The notes below the pieces were generated by a model. It saw only the letters and a list, made by a program, of their open reading frames with translations. It ran no database searches and was not told the DNA's origin. A DNA stretch of 64,000 bases from a bacterium SCSIO 12844 (GTDB lineage Bacteria > Pseudomonadota > Gammaproteobacteria > Francisellales > Francisellaceae), in the NCBI GenBank assembly GCA_024397935.1, contig CP073743.1:2728001-2792000 (forward strand), in the 5' to 3' direction. Position numbers and translations under genes: made by a program. Below, one piece after another: positions 1-14,200 of this stretch. Positions within the stretch are counted from its first letter, which is position 1. The number at the start of each line of letters is the position of its first letter.

Positions 1-3000
1 CTACCTGATAAGGTAACGGTTAAGAAACCATTATGCACTTCTAGGCGTGTTGTTGATAAGTTACCATTTGGATCGGTAACACTGATACCGCTTAATGCTA
101 AAACTGCATCTTCATTAACACTTTGAGCGCCAGGGACAGTATTAACTGGAGCATCTGATGGATTCGCTGCATTAACTGTAATTGCAACAGTATCTACATC
201 ACTTAAGCCTGTTGGTAAGGTTGCATCAACTGAAGTCATCGTTAAGGTATCTGAACCAACAAAGGCTGCATTTCCTTCATAAATTAAGGTTGCTAAAGTA
301 TTGTTAATATCAGCTTCACTACCAGTAATGGTTAAATCACCGCTACCATTACTACCACTACTAATTGTCGCACTACCTGCTAAAGTAACCGTTAAGAAAC
401 CATTATTAACCTGTAATTGCGTACTTACTAAATTACCATCTGGGTCTGTAACACTTAAGCCTGTAATTGCATGTGGTAATTCTTGATCGGCTGTTTGAGC
501 ACCTGGCACTGTATTAATCGGTGCATCATTATCATTCGCTGTAACATTAATCGCCACTGTATCAACATCTAATAAACTCGTTGCATCTAATGAAAGTACC
601 GTTAAGACATCTGGACCAAAGTAATCTTGATTGCCTTGATATTGTACGCTTGCTAATGTCGCATTGATATCCGCTTCACTACCTGAAATGGTTAAATCAC
701 CGCTGCCATTACTACCGGCACTTATTGTTGCACTGCCTGATAAGATAACAGTCAAGCTACCATTACTTACCGTTAATTGAGTCGATGATAAATTACCATC
801 TGGATCGGTAACACTGATACCAGCTATGGCTGTTAATGTATCCTCTGGAATACTTTGAGCTCCTGGCACTGTATTAATCGGTGCATCATTATCTACTGCT
901 GTGACAGTAATATTAATCGTATCTACATCAGTTAAACCAGTTGGTAAAGTTGCATCGATTGACGTCATCGTTAAGGTATCTAAACCAAAGAAGTTAAAGT
1001 TACCTAAATAGGTTAATGAGGCTAAAGTTGCATTAATATCTGCTTCACTACCTGTGATGGTTAAATCACCACTGCCATTACTACCGCTACTTATCGTTGC
1101 ACTGCCAACTAAGATCACTTCTAAAGTACCATTATTAACCTGTAACTGAGTTGAGACTAAGTTGCCATCTGGATCGGTGACACTTAAGCCATTAATACCA
1201 CTAGTAAAGGCTAAGGTTTCATCTTCATTAACTACTTGCGGACCTGGCACTGTATTAATTGGTGCATCATTATCTACTGCTGTGACATTAATCGCTACCG
1301 TATCAACATCTAAAAGGCTTGTTGCATCGGTTGATGTAACAACCAATAAATCTGAACCAAAGTAATTTAAATCACCTAAATACTGTAAGCTTGCTAAGGT
1401 CGCATTAATATCTGCTTCACTACCTGAAATGGTTAAATCACCACTGCCATTACTACCGGCACTTATTGTCGCACTGCCTGATAAACTAACCGTTAAGCTA
1501 CCATTACTTACTTGTAGACGTGTTGATGATAAATTACCATCTGGATCGGTAACACTGATACCGGCTATGGCTGTTAGTGTATCCTCTGGAATACTTTGAG
1601 CACCTGGCACTGTATTAATTGGTGCATCATCGGCCGGATTAACCGTAATTGTCACTGTATCTACATCTGTTAAGCTTGTTGGCAAGGTTGCATCGCTTGA
1701 AGTTACTGTTAAAGTATCTGAACCATTAAAGTCTTGGCTACCTTGATAAGTTAAACTTGCTAAGGTGGCATTAATATCAGCCTCACTACCTGTGATGGTT
1801 AAATCACCACTGCCATTACTACCACCACTGATCGTTGCACTACCTGATAAGATAACTGTTAAGCTACCATCATTAACTTGTAATTGCGTACTTACTAAAT
1901 CACCATCAACATCCGTTACACTGATTAAATTACCATTACCCACATTAAAGGCTAAGATTTCATCTTCATTAACACTTTGAGCACCTGGAACACTATTAAC
2001 CGGAGCATCTGCTGTATTGGTTACTATAATCTCAACCGTATCAACATCACTTAAGCTTGTTGCATCGGTTGAGGTAACCGTTAATATATCTGAACCAATA
2101 AAGTCTGTATTACCTTGATAGGTTAAGCTTAATAACGTTGCATTAATGTCAGCTTCACTACCTGAAATGGTTAAATCACCACTACCATTACTACCACCAC
2201 TGATCGTTGCACTACCTGATAAAGTTACCGTTAATATACCATTATTAACCGCTAATTGAGTGGATGATAAGTTGCCATTTGGATCGGTAACACTAATACT
2301 ACCAATACCTAATATTGCTTCTTCTGCTACTGCTTGAGCACCTGGAACAGTATTAACTGGCGCATCCGATGGATTCGCTGAATTAACTGTTATACCTAAT
2401 ACATCAACATCTGATAATGCTGGCGCTGCACTGTCAAATGATGTAACTGTTAAGACATCTGCACCAGTAAAGCCTAAACTACCTTGATAAATTAAACTTG
2501 ATAAGCTTGCATTAATATCTGCTTCACTGCCTGAAATCGTTAAATCACCACTGCCATTAGAACCCGCACTGATCGTTGCACCACCTACTAATATAACAGT
2601 CAAGCTACCATTATTTACTTGTAAGCGAGTCGTTGCTAAATTGCCATCAACATCCGTTACACTAATACCTGAAATGGCTAATGGTAATTCCTGATTGGCT
2701 GTTTGATTACCTGGTAAACTATTCACTGGTGGATCATTTAATGGATTAACATTAATCGCAACGGTATCTACATCTGATAATGGCGTTGCACTTGAATCTA
2801 ATGATGTGACCGTTAAGACATCTGAACCATTATAATGTAAGTTAGCTTGATAGATTAAAGTTGCTAACGTTGCATTGATATCAGCCTCACTACCTGAGAT
2901 GGTTAAATCACCACTGCCATTACTACCACTACTAATTGTCGCACTACCTGCTAAAGTAACCGTTAAGAAACCATTATTAACCTGTAATTGAGTCGATGCT

Positions 3001-6000
3001 AAATTACCATCTGGATCAGTTACTGTAATAGCATTACCACCACCTAAGTTAAAGGCTAAGGCTGTATCTTCATCTACACTTTGAGCGCCTGGGACACTGT
3101 TAATTGGTGGATCATTATCTAATGAGGTCACATTAATCGCAACGGTATCTACATCACTTAAGCTTGTTGCATCGGTTGAAGTAACCGTTAATAAATCTGG
3201 ACCAAAGTAGTCTTGATTACCCTGATATGTCAATGTCGCTAAGGTGTTATTAATATCAACTTCACTACCTGAAATCGTTAAGTCACCACTACCGTTACTA
3301 CCGGCACTGATCGTTGCACTACCTGATAAGGTAACGGTTAAGAAACCATTATGCACTTCTAGGCGTGTTGTTGATAAGTTACCATTTGGATCGGTAACAC
3401 TGATACCGCTTAATGCTAAAACTGCATCTTCATTAACACTTTGAGCGCCAGGGACAGTATTAACTGGAGCATCTGATGGATTCGCTGCATTAACTGTAAT
3501 TGCAACAGTATCTACATCACTTAAGCCTGTTGGTAAGGTTGCATCAACTGAAGTCATCGTTAAGGTATCTGAACCAACAAAGGCTGCATTTCCTTCATAA
3601 ATTAAGGTTGCTAAAGTATTGTTAATATCAGCTTCACTACCAGTAATGGTTAAATCACCGCTACCATTACTACCACTACTAATTGTCGCACTACCTGCTA
3701 AAGTAACCGTTAAGAAACCATTATTAACCTGTAATTGCGTACTTACTAAATTACCATCTGGGTCTGTAACACTTAAGCCTGTAATTGCATGTGGTAATTC
3801 TTGATCGGCTGTTTGAGCACCTGGCACTGTATTAATCGGTGCATCATTATCATTCGCTGTAACATTAATCGCCACTGTATCAACATCTAATAAACTCGTT
3901 GCATCTAATGAAAGTACCGTTAAGACATCTGGACCAAAGTAATCTTGATTGCCTTGATATTGTACGCTTGCTAATGTCGCATTGATATCCGCTTCACTAC
4001 CTGTGATGGTTAAATCACCACTGCCATTACTACCGGCACTTATTGTTGCACTGCCTGATAAGATAACAGTCAAGCTACCATTACTTACCGTTAATTGAGT
4101 CGATGATAAATTACCATCTGGATCGGTAACACTGATACCAGCTATGGCTGTTAATGTATCCTCTGGAATACTTTGAGCTCCTGGCACTGTATTAATCGGT
4201 GCATCATTATCTACTGCTGTGACAGTAATATTAATCGTATCTACATCAGTTAAACCAGTTGGTAAAGTTGCATCGATTGACGTCATCGTTAAGGTATCTA
4301 AACCAAAGAAGTTAAAGTTACCTAAATAGGTTAATGAGGCTAAAGTTGCATTAATATCTGCTTCACTACCTGTGATGGTTAAATCACCACTGCCATTACT
4401 ACCGCTACTTATCGTTGCACTGCCAACTAAGATCACTTCTAAAGTACCATTATTAACCTGTAACTGAGTTGAGACTAAGTTGCCATCTGGGTCGGTGACA
4501 CTTAAGCCATTAATACCACTAGTAAAGGCTAAGGTTTCATCTTCATTGACTACTTGTGGGCCTGGCACTGTATTAATTGGTGCATCATTATCTACTGCTG
4601 TGACATTAATCGCTACCGTATCAACATCTAAAAGGCTTGTTGCATCGGTTGATGTAACAACCAATAAATCTGAACCAAAGTAATTTAAATCACCTAAATA
4701 CTGTAAGCTTGCTAAGGTCGCATTAATATCTGCTTCACTACCTGAAATGGTTAAATCACCACTGCCATTACTACCGGCACTTATTGTCGCACTGCCTGAT
4801 AAACTAACCGTTAAGCTACCATTATTTACTTGTAGACGTGTTGATGATAAATTACCATCTGGATCGGTAACACTGATACCGGCTATGGCTGTTAGTGTAT
4901 CCTCTGGAATACTTTGAGCACCTGGCACTGTATTAATTGGTGCATCATCGGCCGGATTAACCGTAATTGTCACTGTATCTACATCTGTTAAGCTTGTTGG
5001 CAAGGTTGCATCGCTTGAAGTTACTGTTAAAGTATCTGAACCATTAAAGTCTTGGCTACCTTGATAAGTTAAACTTGCTAAGGTGGCATTAATATCAGCC
5101 TCACTACCTGTGATGGTTAAATCACCACTGCCATTACTACCACCACTGATCGTTGCACTACCTGATAAGATAACTGTTAAGCTACCATCATTAACTTGTA
5201 ATTGCGTACTTACTAAATCACCATCAACATCCGTTACACTGATTAAATTACCATTACCCACATTAAAGGCTAAGATTTCATCTTCATTAACACTTTGAGC
5301 ACCTGGAACACTATTAACCGGAGCATCTGCTGTATTGGTTACTATAATCTCAACCGTATCAGCATCACTTAAGCTTGTTGCATCGGTTGAGGTAACCGTT
5401 AATATATCTGAACCAATAAAGTCTGTATTACCTTGATAGGTTAAGCTTAATAACGTTGCATTAATGTCAGCTTCACTACCTGAAATGGTTAAATCACCAC
5501 TACCATTACTACCACCACTGATCGTTGCACTACCTGATAAAGTTACCGTTAATATACCATTATTAACCGCTAATTGAGTGGATGATAAGTTGCCATTTGG
5601 ATCGGTAACACTAATACTACCAATACCTAATATTGCTTCTTCTGCTACTGCTTGAGCACCTGGAACAGTATTAACTGGCGCATCCGATGGATTCGCTGAA
5701 TTAACTGTTATACCTAATACATCAACATCTGATAATGCTGGCGCTGCACTGTCAAATGATGTAACTGTTAAGACATCTGCACCAGTAAAGCCTAAACTAC
5801 CTTGATAGATTAAACTTGATAAGCTTGCATTAATATCTGCTTCACTGCCTGAAATCGTTAAATCACCACTGCCATTAGAACCCGCACTGATCGTTGCACC
5901 ACCTACTAATATAACAGTCAAGCTACCATTATTTACTTGTAAGCGAGTCGTTGCTAAATTGCCATCAACATCCGTTACACTAATACCTGCAATGGCTAAT

Positions 6001-9000
6001 GGTAATTCCTGATTGGCTGTTTGATTACCTGGTAAACTATTCACTGGTGGATCATTTAATGGATTAACATTAATCGCAACGGTATCTACATCTGATAATG
6101 GCGTTGCACTTGAATCTAATGATGTGACCGTTAAGACATCTGAACCATTATAATGTAAGTTAGCTTGATAGATTAAAGTTGCTAACGTTGCATTGATATC
6201 AGCCTCACTACCTGAGATGGTTAAATCACCACTGCCATTACTACCTGCACTTATCGTTGCACTACCTGATAAACTAATGGTTAATGTACCATTATTAACC
6301 TGTAATTGAGTCGATGATAAATTACCATCTGGATCTGTCACTGTAATGGCATTACCACCACCTAAGTTAAAGGCTAAGGCTGTATCTTCATCTACACTTT
6401 GAGCGCCTGGGACACTGTTAATTGGTGGATCATTATCTAATGAAGTAACATTAATCGCAACGGTATCTACATCACTTAAGCTTGTTGCATCGGTTGAAGT
6501 AACCGTTAATAAATCTGGACCAAAGTAGTCTTGATTACCCTGATATGTCAATGTCGCTAAGGTGTTATTAATATCAACTTCACTACCTGAAATCGTTAAG
6601 TCACCACTACCGTTACTACCGGCACTGATCGTTGCACTACCTGATAAGGTAACGGTTAAGAAACCATTATGCACTTCTAGGCGTGTTGTTGATAAGTTAC
6701 CATTTGGATCGGTAACACTGATACCGCTTAATGCTAAAACTGTATCTTCATTAACACTTTGAGCGCCAGGGAAAGTATTAACTGGGGCATCTGATGGATT
6801 CGCTGCATTAACTGTAATTGCAACAGTATCTACATCACTTAAGCCTGTTGGTAAGGTTGCATCAACTGAAGTCATCGTTAAGGTATCTGAACCAACAAAG
6901 GCTGCATTTCCTTCATAAATTAAGGTTGCTAAGGTATTGTTAATATCAGCTTCACTACCTGTGATGGTTAAATCACCGCTACCATTACTACCACTACTAA
7001 TTGTCGCACTACCTGCTAAAGTAACCGTTAAGAAACCATTATTAACCTGTAATTGCGTACTTACTAAATTACCATCTGGGTCTGTAACACTTAAGCCTGT
7101 AATTGCATGTGGTAATTCTTGATCGGCTGTTTGAGCACCTGGCACTGTATTAATCGGTGCATCATTATCATTCGCTGTAACATTAATCGCCACTGTATCA
7201 ACATCTAATAAACTCGTTGCATCTAATGAAAGTACCGTTAAGACATCTGGACCAAAGTAATCTTGATTGCCTTGATATTGTACGCTTGCTAATGTCGCAT
7301 TGATATCCGCTTCACTACCTGAAATGGTTAAATCACCGCTGCCATTACTACCGGCACTTATTGTTGCACTGCCTGATAAGATAACAGTCAAGCTACCATT
7401 ACTTACCGTTAATTGAGTCGATGATAAATTACCATCTGGATCGGTAACACTGATACCAGCTATGGCTGTTAATGTATCCTCTGGAATACTTTGAGCTCCT
7501 GGCACTGTATTAATCGGTGCATCATTATCTACTGCTGTGACAGTAATATTAATCGTATCTACATCAGTTAAACCAGTTGGTAAAGTTGCATCGGTTGACG
7601 TCATCGTTAAGGTATCTAAACCAAAGAAGTTAAAGTTACCTAAATAGGTTAATGAGGCTAAAGTTGCATTAATATCTGCTTCACTACCTGTGATGGTTAA
7701 ATCACCACTGCCATTACTACCGCTACTTATCGTTGCACTGCCAACTAAGATCACTTCTAAAGTACCATTATTAACCTGTAACTGAGTTGAGACTAAGTTG
7801 CCATCTGGATCGGTGACACTTAAGCCATTAATACCACTAGTAAAGGCTAAGGTTTCATCTTCATTAACTACTTGCGGACCTGGCACTGTATTAATTGGTG
7901 CATCATTATCTACTGCTGTGACATTAATCGCTACCGTATCAACATCTAAAAGGCTTGTTGCATCGGTTGATGTAACAACCAATAAATCTGAACCAAAGTA
8001 ATTTAAATCACCTAAATACTGTAAGCTTGCTAAGGTCGCATTAATATCTGCTTCACTACCTGTGATAGTTAAATCACCACTGCCATTACTACCGGCACTT
8101 ATTGTCGCACTGCCTGATAAACTAACCGTTAAGCTACCATTACTTACTTGTAGACGTGTTGATGATAAATTACCATCTGGATCGGTAACACTGATACCGG
8201 CTATGGCTGTTAGTGTATCCTCTGGAATACTTTGAGCACCTGGCACTGTATTAATTGGTGCATCATCGGCCGGATTAACCGTAATTGTCACTGTATCTAC
8301 ATCTGTTAAGCTTGTTGGCAAGGTTGCATCGCTTGAAGTTACTGTTAAAGTATCTAAACCATTAAAGTCTTGGCTACCTTGATAAGTTAAACTTGCTAAG
8401 GTCGCATTAATATCAGCCTCACTACCTGTGATGGTTAAATCACCACTGCCATTACTACCTGCACTGATCGTTGCACTACCTGATAAGATAACTGTTAAGC
8501 TACCATCATTAACTTGTAATTGCGTACTTACTAAATCACCATCAACATCCGTTACACTGATTAAATTACCATTACCCACATTAAAGGCTAAGATTTCATC
8601 TTCATTAACACTTTGAGCACCTGGGACACTATTAACTGGAGCATCTGCTGTATTGGTTACTATAATCTCAACCGTATCAACATCACTTAAGCTTGTTGCA
8701 TCGGTTGAGGTAACCGTTAATATATCTGAACCAATAAAGTCTGTATTACCTTGATAGGTTAAGCTTAATAACGTTGCATTAATGTCAGCTTCACTTCCTG
8801 AAATCGTTAAATCACCACTACCATTACTACCACCACTGATCGTTGCACTACCTGATAAAATTACCGTTAATATACCATTATTAACCGCTAATTGAGTGGA
8901 TGATAAGTTGCCATTTGGATCGGTAACACTAATACTACCAATACCTAATATTGCTTCTTCGGCTACTGCTTGAGCACCTGGAACAGTATTAACTGGCGCA

Positions 9001-11218
9001 TCCGATGGATTCGCTGAATTAACGGTTATACCTAATACATCAACATCTGATAATGCTGGCGCTGCACTGTCAAATGATGTAACTGTTAAGACATCTGCAC
9101 CAGTAAAGCCTAAACTACCTTGATAAATTAAACTTGATAAGCTTGCATTAATATCTGCTTCACTGCCTGAAATCGTTAAATCACCACTGCCATTAGAACC
9201 CGCACTGATCGTTGCACCACCTACTAATATAACAGTCAAGCTACCATTATTTACTTGTAAGCGAGTCGTTGCTAAATTGCCATCAACATCCGTTACACTA
9301 ATACCTGCAATGGCTAATGGTAATTCCTGATTGGCTGTTTGATTACCTGGTAAACTATTCACTGGTGGATCATTTAATGGATTAACATTAATCGCAACGG
9401 TATCTACATCTGATAATGGCGTTGCACTTGAATCTAATGATGTGACCGTTAAGACATCTGAACCATTATAATGTAAGTTAGCTTGATAGATTAAAGTTGC
9501 TAACGTTGCATTGATATCAGCCTCACTACCTGAGATGGTTAAATCACCACTGCCATTACTACCTGCACTTATCGTTGCACTACCTGATAAACTAATGGTT
9601 AATGTACCATTATTAACCTGTAATTGAGTCGATGATAAATTACCATCTGGATCTGTCACTGTAATGGCATTACCACCACCTAAGTTAAAGGCTAAGGCTG
9701 TATCTTCATCTACACTTTGAGCGCCTGGGACACTGTTAATTGGTGGATCATTATCTAATGAAGTAACATTAATCGCAACGGTATCTACATCACTTAAGCT
9801 TGTTGCATCGGTTGAAGTAACCGTTAATAAATCTGGACCAAAGTAGTCTTGATTACCCTGATATGTCAATGTCGCTAAGGTGTTATTAATATCAACTTCA
9901 CTACCTGAAATCGTTAAGTCACCACTACCGTTACTACCGGCACTGATCGTTGCACTACCTGATAAGGTAACGGTTAAGAAACCATTATGCACTTCTAGGC
10001 GTGTTGTTGATAAGTTGCCATTTGGATCGGTAACACTGATACCGCCTAATGCTAAAACTGTATCTTCATTAATACTTTGAGCGCCAGGGAAAGTATTAAC
10101 TGGGGCATCTGATGGATTCGCTGCATTAACTGTAATTGCAACAGTATCTACATCACTTAAGCCTGTTGGTAAGGTTGCATCAACTGAAGTCATCGTTAAG
10201 GTATCTGAACCAACAAAGGCTGCATTTCCTTCATAAATTAAGGTTGCTAAGGTATTGTTAATATCAGCTTCACTACCTGTGATGGTTAAATCACCGCTAC
10301 CATTACTACCACTACTAATTGTCGCACTACCTGCTAAAGTAACCGTTAAGAAACCATTATTAACCTGTAATTGCGTACTTACTAAATTACCATCTGGGTC
10401 TGTAACACTTAAGCCTGTAATTGCATGTGGTAATTCTTGATCGGCTGTTTGAGCACCTGGCACTGTATTAATCGGTGCATCATTATCATTCGCTGTAACA
10501 TTAATCGCCACTGTATCAACATCTAATAAACTCGTTGCATCTAATGAAAGTACCGTTAAGACATCTGGACCAAAGTAATCTTGATTGCCTTGATATTGTA
10601 CGCTTGCTAATGTCGCATTGATATCCGCTTCACTACCTGAAATGGTTAAATCACCGCTGCCATTACTACCGGCACTTATTGTTGCACTGCCTGATAAGAT
10701 AACAGTCAAGCTACCATTACTTACCGTTAATTGAGTCGATGATAAATTACCATCTGGATCGGTAACACTGATACCAGCTATGGCTGTTAATGTATCCTCT
10801 GGAATACTTTGAGCTCCTGGCACTGTATTAATCGGTGCATCATTATCTACTGCTGTGACAGTAATATTAATCGTATCTACATCAGTTAAACCAGTTGGTA
10901 AAGTTGCATCGGTTGACGTCATCGTTAAGGTATCTAAACCAAAGAAGTTAAAGTTACCTAAATAGGTTAATGAGGCTAAAGTTGCATTAATATCTGCTTC
11001 ACTACCTGTGATGGTTAAATCACCACTGCCATTACTACCGCTACTTATCGTTGCACTGCCAACTAAGATCACTTCTAAAGTACCATTATTAACCTGTAAC
11101 TGAGTTGAGACTAAGTTGCCATCTGGGTCGGTGACACTTAAGCCATTAATACCACTAGTAAAGGCTAAGGTTTCATCTTCATTAACTACTTGCGGACCTG
11201 GCACTGTATTAATTGGTG
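1..11218 (-). repeat. Ig/cadherin-like repeat array in 3318-bp higher-order units
   Basis: Monomers of 118-128 residues (354-383 bp) have the pattern INTVPGAQ, ISVTDPDGNL, NG.LTVTLSGSATIS, GSNGSGDLTI.GSEADIN.TLA.L.Y.G, then D.LT..S.DA..LSDVDTV. Nine different monomers make one higher-order unit of exactly 3318 bp (1106 residues). Complete units lie at 7901-11218, 4583-7900 and 1265-4582, and a partial unit at 1-1264. Units differ by scattered substitutions and small patches. Unit length is a multiple of three, so gain or loss of a unit keeps the gene in frame. The array continues beyond position 1. These domains usually form stiff, often calcium-bound rods in surface proteins. Confidence 0.93.
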
Positions 11219-14200
11219 CGTCAGGTAAATTGGTTACTCGAATATTGGTAAATAAAGCTAACTGATCATTTGTATCATCTCCGCCATTGGCAACCCCACC
11301 ACTATCTTGAATACTTTCAATTCTAAATGATTTCATAGTCTCAGTTGGTGCTAGGCTTGTATTTTCATAAGCAATTGCATCAACTAATGCTTCTGCCTGA
11401 GCCGTTGTTATTGAGGCACTATCAAAAGTAATTGTTGCAATGCTACCAGCAACAGATACACCATAACTAAAACCATTAGTTGCCGTTGTACCTGAATTTA
11501 AATCAACCAAGTCAATCGCTGTACCATCAATATGCATTTTCTCATCAATGCCATCAAATACATTAAATAACTTGAATTCAAAGCCTATAATTGATTGTCC
11601 TGCTTCAACTGTTGAAACACTGGCATTTTCAAATAAGCTAACTGGGGTATCGCCTTGATTAAAGTCTACAAATACATCATAAACTTGCAACTGTCCTGCA
11701 TTGGAACCACTACCATCATTTAATGGTGCACCAATAATAATACGAGAGAAACTTTCACTTAATGCAACGGCACTTCCTAAACGGTCACCTGCCGCTTCTC
11801 CATTAATGGTTGATCCATATTGGCCCCAAGTAGTACCATTCCACTCAAAGATACGTACCTGACCTGCTTCAGGGCCATTAGCATCATTCTGATCTGCGCC
11901 GATAACAACAAAGTTACCTCCTCCACTCATTGAAATTGAGCGGCCTGAGAAATCTTGTGCAGCTGAACCATCAATATCACCGCCTAATTGAACCCAATTA
12001 GTACCATCAAAATCAAATATTCTAACACTACCAGCATGTGTACCTGCACCATCATTATTCGGTGCACCTACTGCTATTCTGCCACCATCAAAACTAATAG
12101 CAACTGAACTACCAAAACGGTCATCTGAGCCTTCTCCTTCAATGTCTGATCCTACCTGATTCCAGCTAGAACCATCCCAACTATATACACGCACATGTCC
12201 GCTATCAAGTCCAGCCACACCGTCATTTAATGGTGCGCCAATAATAACAGTAGTTCCATCATCACTAATTGCTACAGAGCTACCTGAGAAGTCTGTTGAA
12301 GACTCACCATTAATTCCTAAACCTAACTGGTTCCAAGAAGAGCCATCCCAATCAAAAATACGTACCTGGCCACTGTTTGAACCATTACTATCATTATTTG
12401 GTGACCCAACAACTAAACGATTACCACTACCATTAAATGATACGGCAAAGCCTGCTTCATCACCAGCAGCTAGACCATCAATATCACTACCTGCTTGAAC
12501 CCAATTTGAACCATCCCAGTCAAATATTCGTACATGACCACTATTTGAACCAGCATCATCATTATGAATTGCACCAATGGCTATACGATTACCATCATCA
12601 CTCATAGTTAATGAATAAATCATATCACCCGCGGCTTCAGCTGAGATATCACTACCTACTTGTGTCCAATCAATGCCATTAAGCTCATATATTCTAACAT
12701 AATCACCATTAATTGAGGCTGCTGCAACACGATTACCATTTGCATCTGAAGCAACAGCTGAACCAAAGTTATCACTGCCAGCTAAGCCATCTAAATCACT
12801 ACCTAACTGTTGAACTGTACCTAATGAATCAGCTGTTAATATTGGTTCATCATTAACTTCTGTAATATCAATTAATATTGTTGCTACATTTGACTGGGCA
12901 TCACCATCATTAACGTAAAAGTCAACTTGACGCTGTGTTGCATCAGGGTCTTCTGATGTATTTTCATAACGCACTGTTGCTAATAATTGTTCATACTCAG
13001 ACTTAGTCACATCATTAACTACATCTGAGCTAAAGGTAATTGTATTACCAACTATATTACCAGTAACACCGATTGAAGTTGCAAATGTTGTATCATAAGT
13101 TAAGACATCTTCAGCTGCCTGATAACCTGAAGAAATAACAACCGTTGCTGATTCCATAAAGTCATCATCAACATCAGTAATTGAAAATTCAGGATGAATC
13201 ACTGTTGCTGGATCATTTTCTGTATAGGTAAGTGTTTCTTGTAATGAAACTAGCTCAAAAATTCTAACATGGCCTGCGTTATTACCCGCATCATCATTAA
13301 AAGGTGCACCAATGGCAACTCGACTGCCATCACTACTAATCGAAATTGAAGCACCACTACTATCAACTGCTGCTTCTCCATCGATATCCATACCACCTAT
13401 TTGTATCCAATCTGTTCCATTAAAGTCATAAATACGTACATGACCACTACCTAAACCATTACCATCATTAGAACTTGCACCAATCGCTATTCGAGAACCA
13501 TCTCCAATTAATGAAATTGAATTTCCACTACTATCATTATCTAATTCACCATCTATGTCCGTACCTACTTGTACCCAAACTGAACCATTCCAATCGAAAA
13601 CACGAACATGACCACGAAGTGAACCACCACCATCATTAAAAAGTGCACTAATGGCAACACGATTACCATCTGAAGTTAATGAGACTGAAGCTCCACTACT
13701 ATCACCTGCTGCCTCGCCATCTATATCTAATCCTAATTGTATCCAAGCTGAACCATTATATCGATAAATACGTACATGACCGCTATCTGCACCATTGCCA
13801 TCATTAGTTCGAGAGCCAATAGCAACTGTACTTCCATCTGTACTTAATGAAATTGCAAGCCCACTTTGATCTCCTGCTGCTTCGCCATCTAGGTCTGCCC
13901 CTACTTGTACCCAATTGCTTCCATCCCAATCAAAAATTCGTACATGACCAGAATCTATGCCATTAACTCCATCATTTAAATGAGCACCAATAGCAACCCT
14001 TGAGCCATCAGAGTTCATAGCAACAGAATAACCACTACTATCTCCTGCTGCTTCACCACTGATATCTGCTCCTACCTGCATCCAAGCTGAACCATTATAT
14101 TCAAAAATTCGTACATGGCCACTTGAACTACCAGTATCATCATTAAAGATTGCACCAATGGCAACTCGGTTTCCATCATCACTTAAAGATACTGAGAAAC

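Noticed and set aside
301-10440. Regularly spaced short open frames on the + strand encoding similar 61-71 residue peptides
   Set aside because: They are antisense shadows of the 3318-bp repeat and recur with its period. The minus frame has domain structure; the plus peptides are low-complexity and start mostly at TTG.
1-11218. Repeat units as a pure assembly artefact
   Set aside because: Units differ by substitutions and a distinct conversion patch, so they are separate sequences. The exact number still needs long reads.
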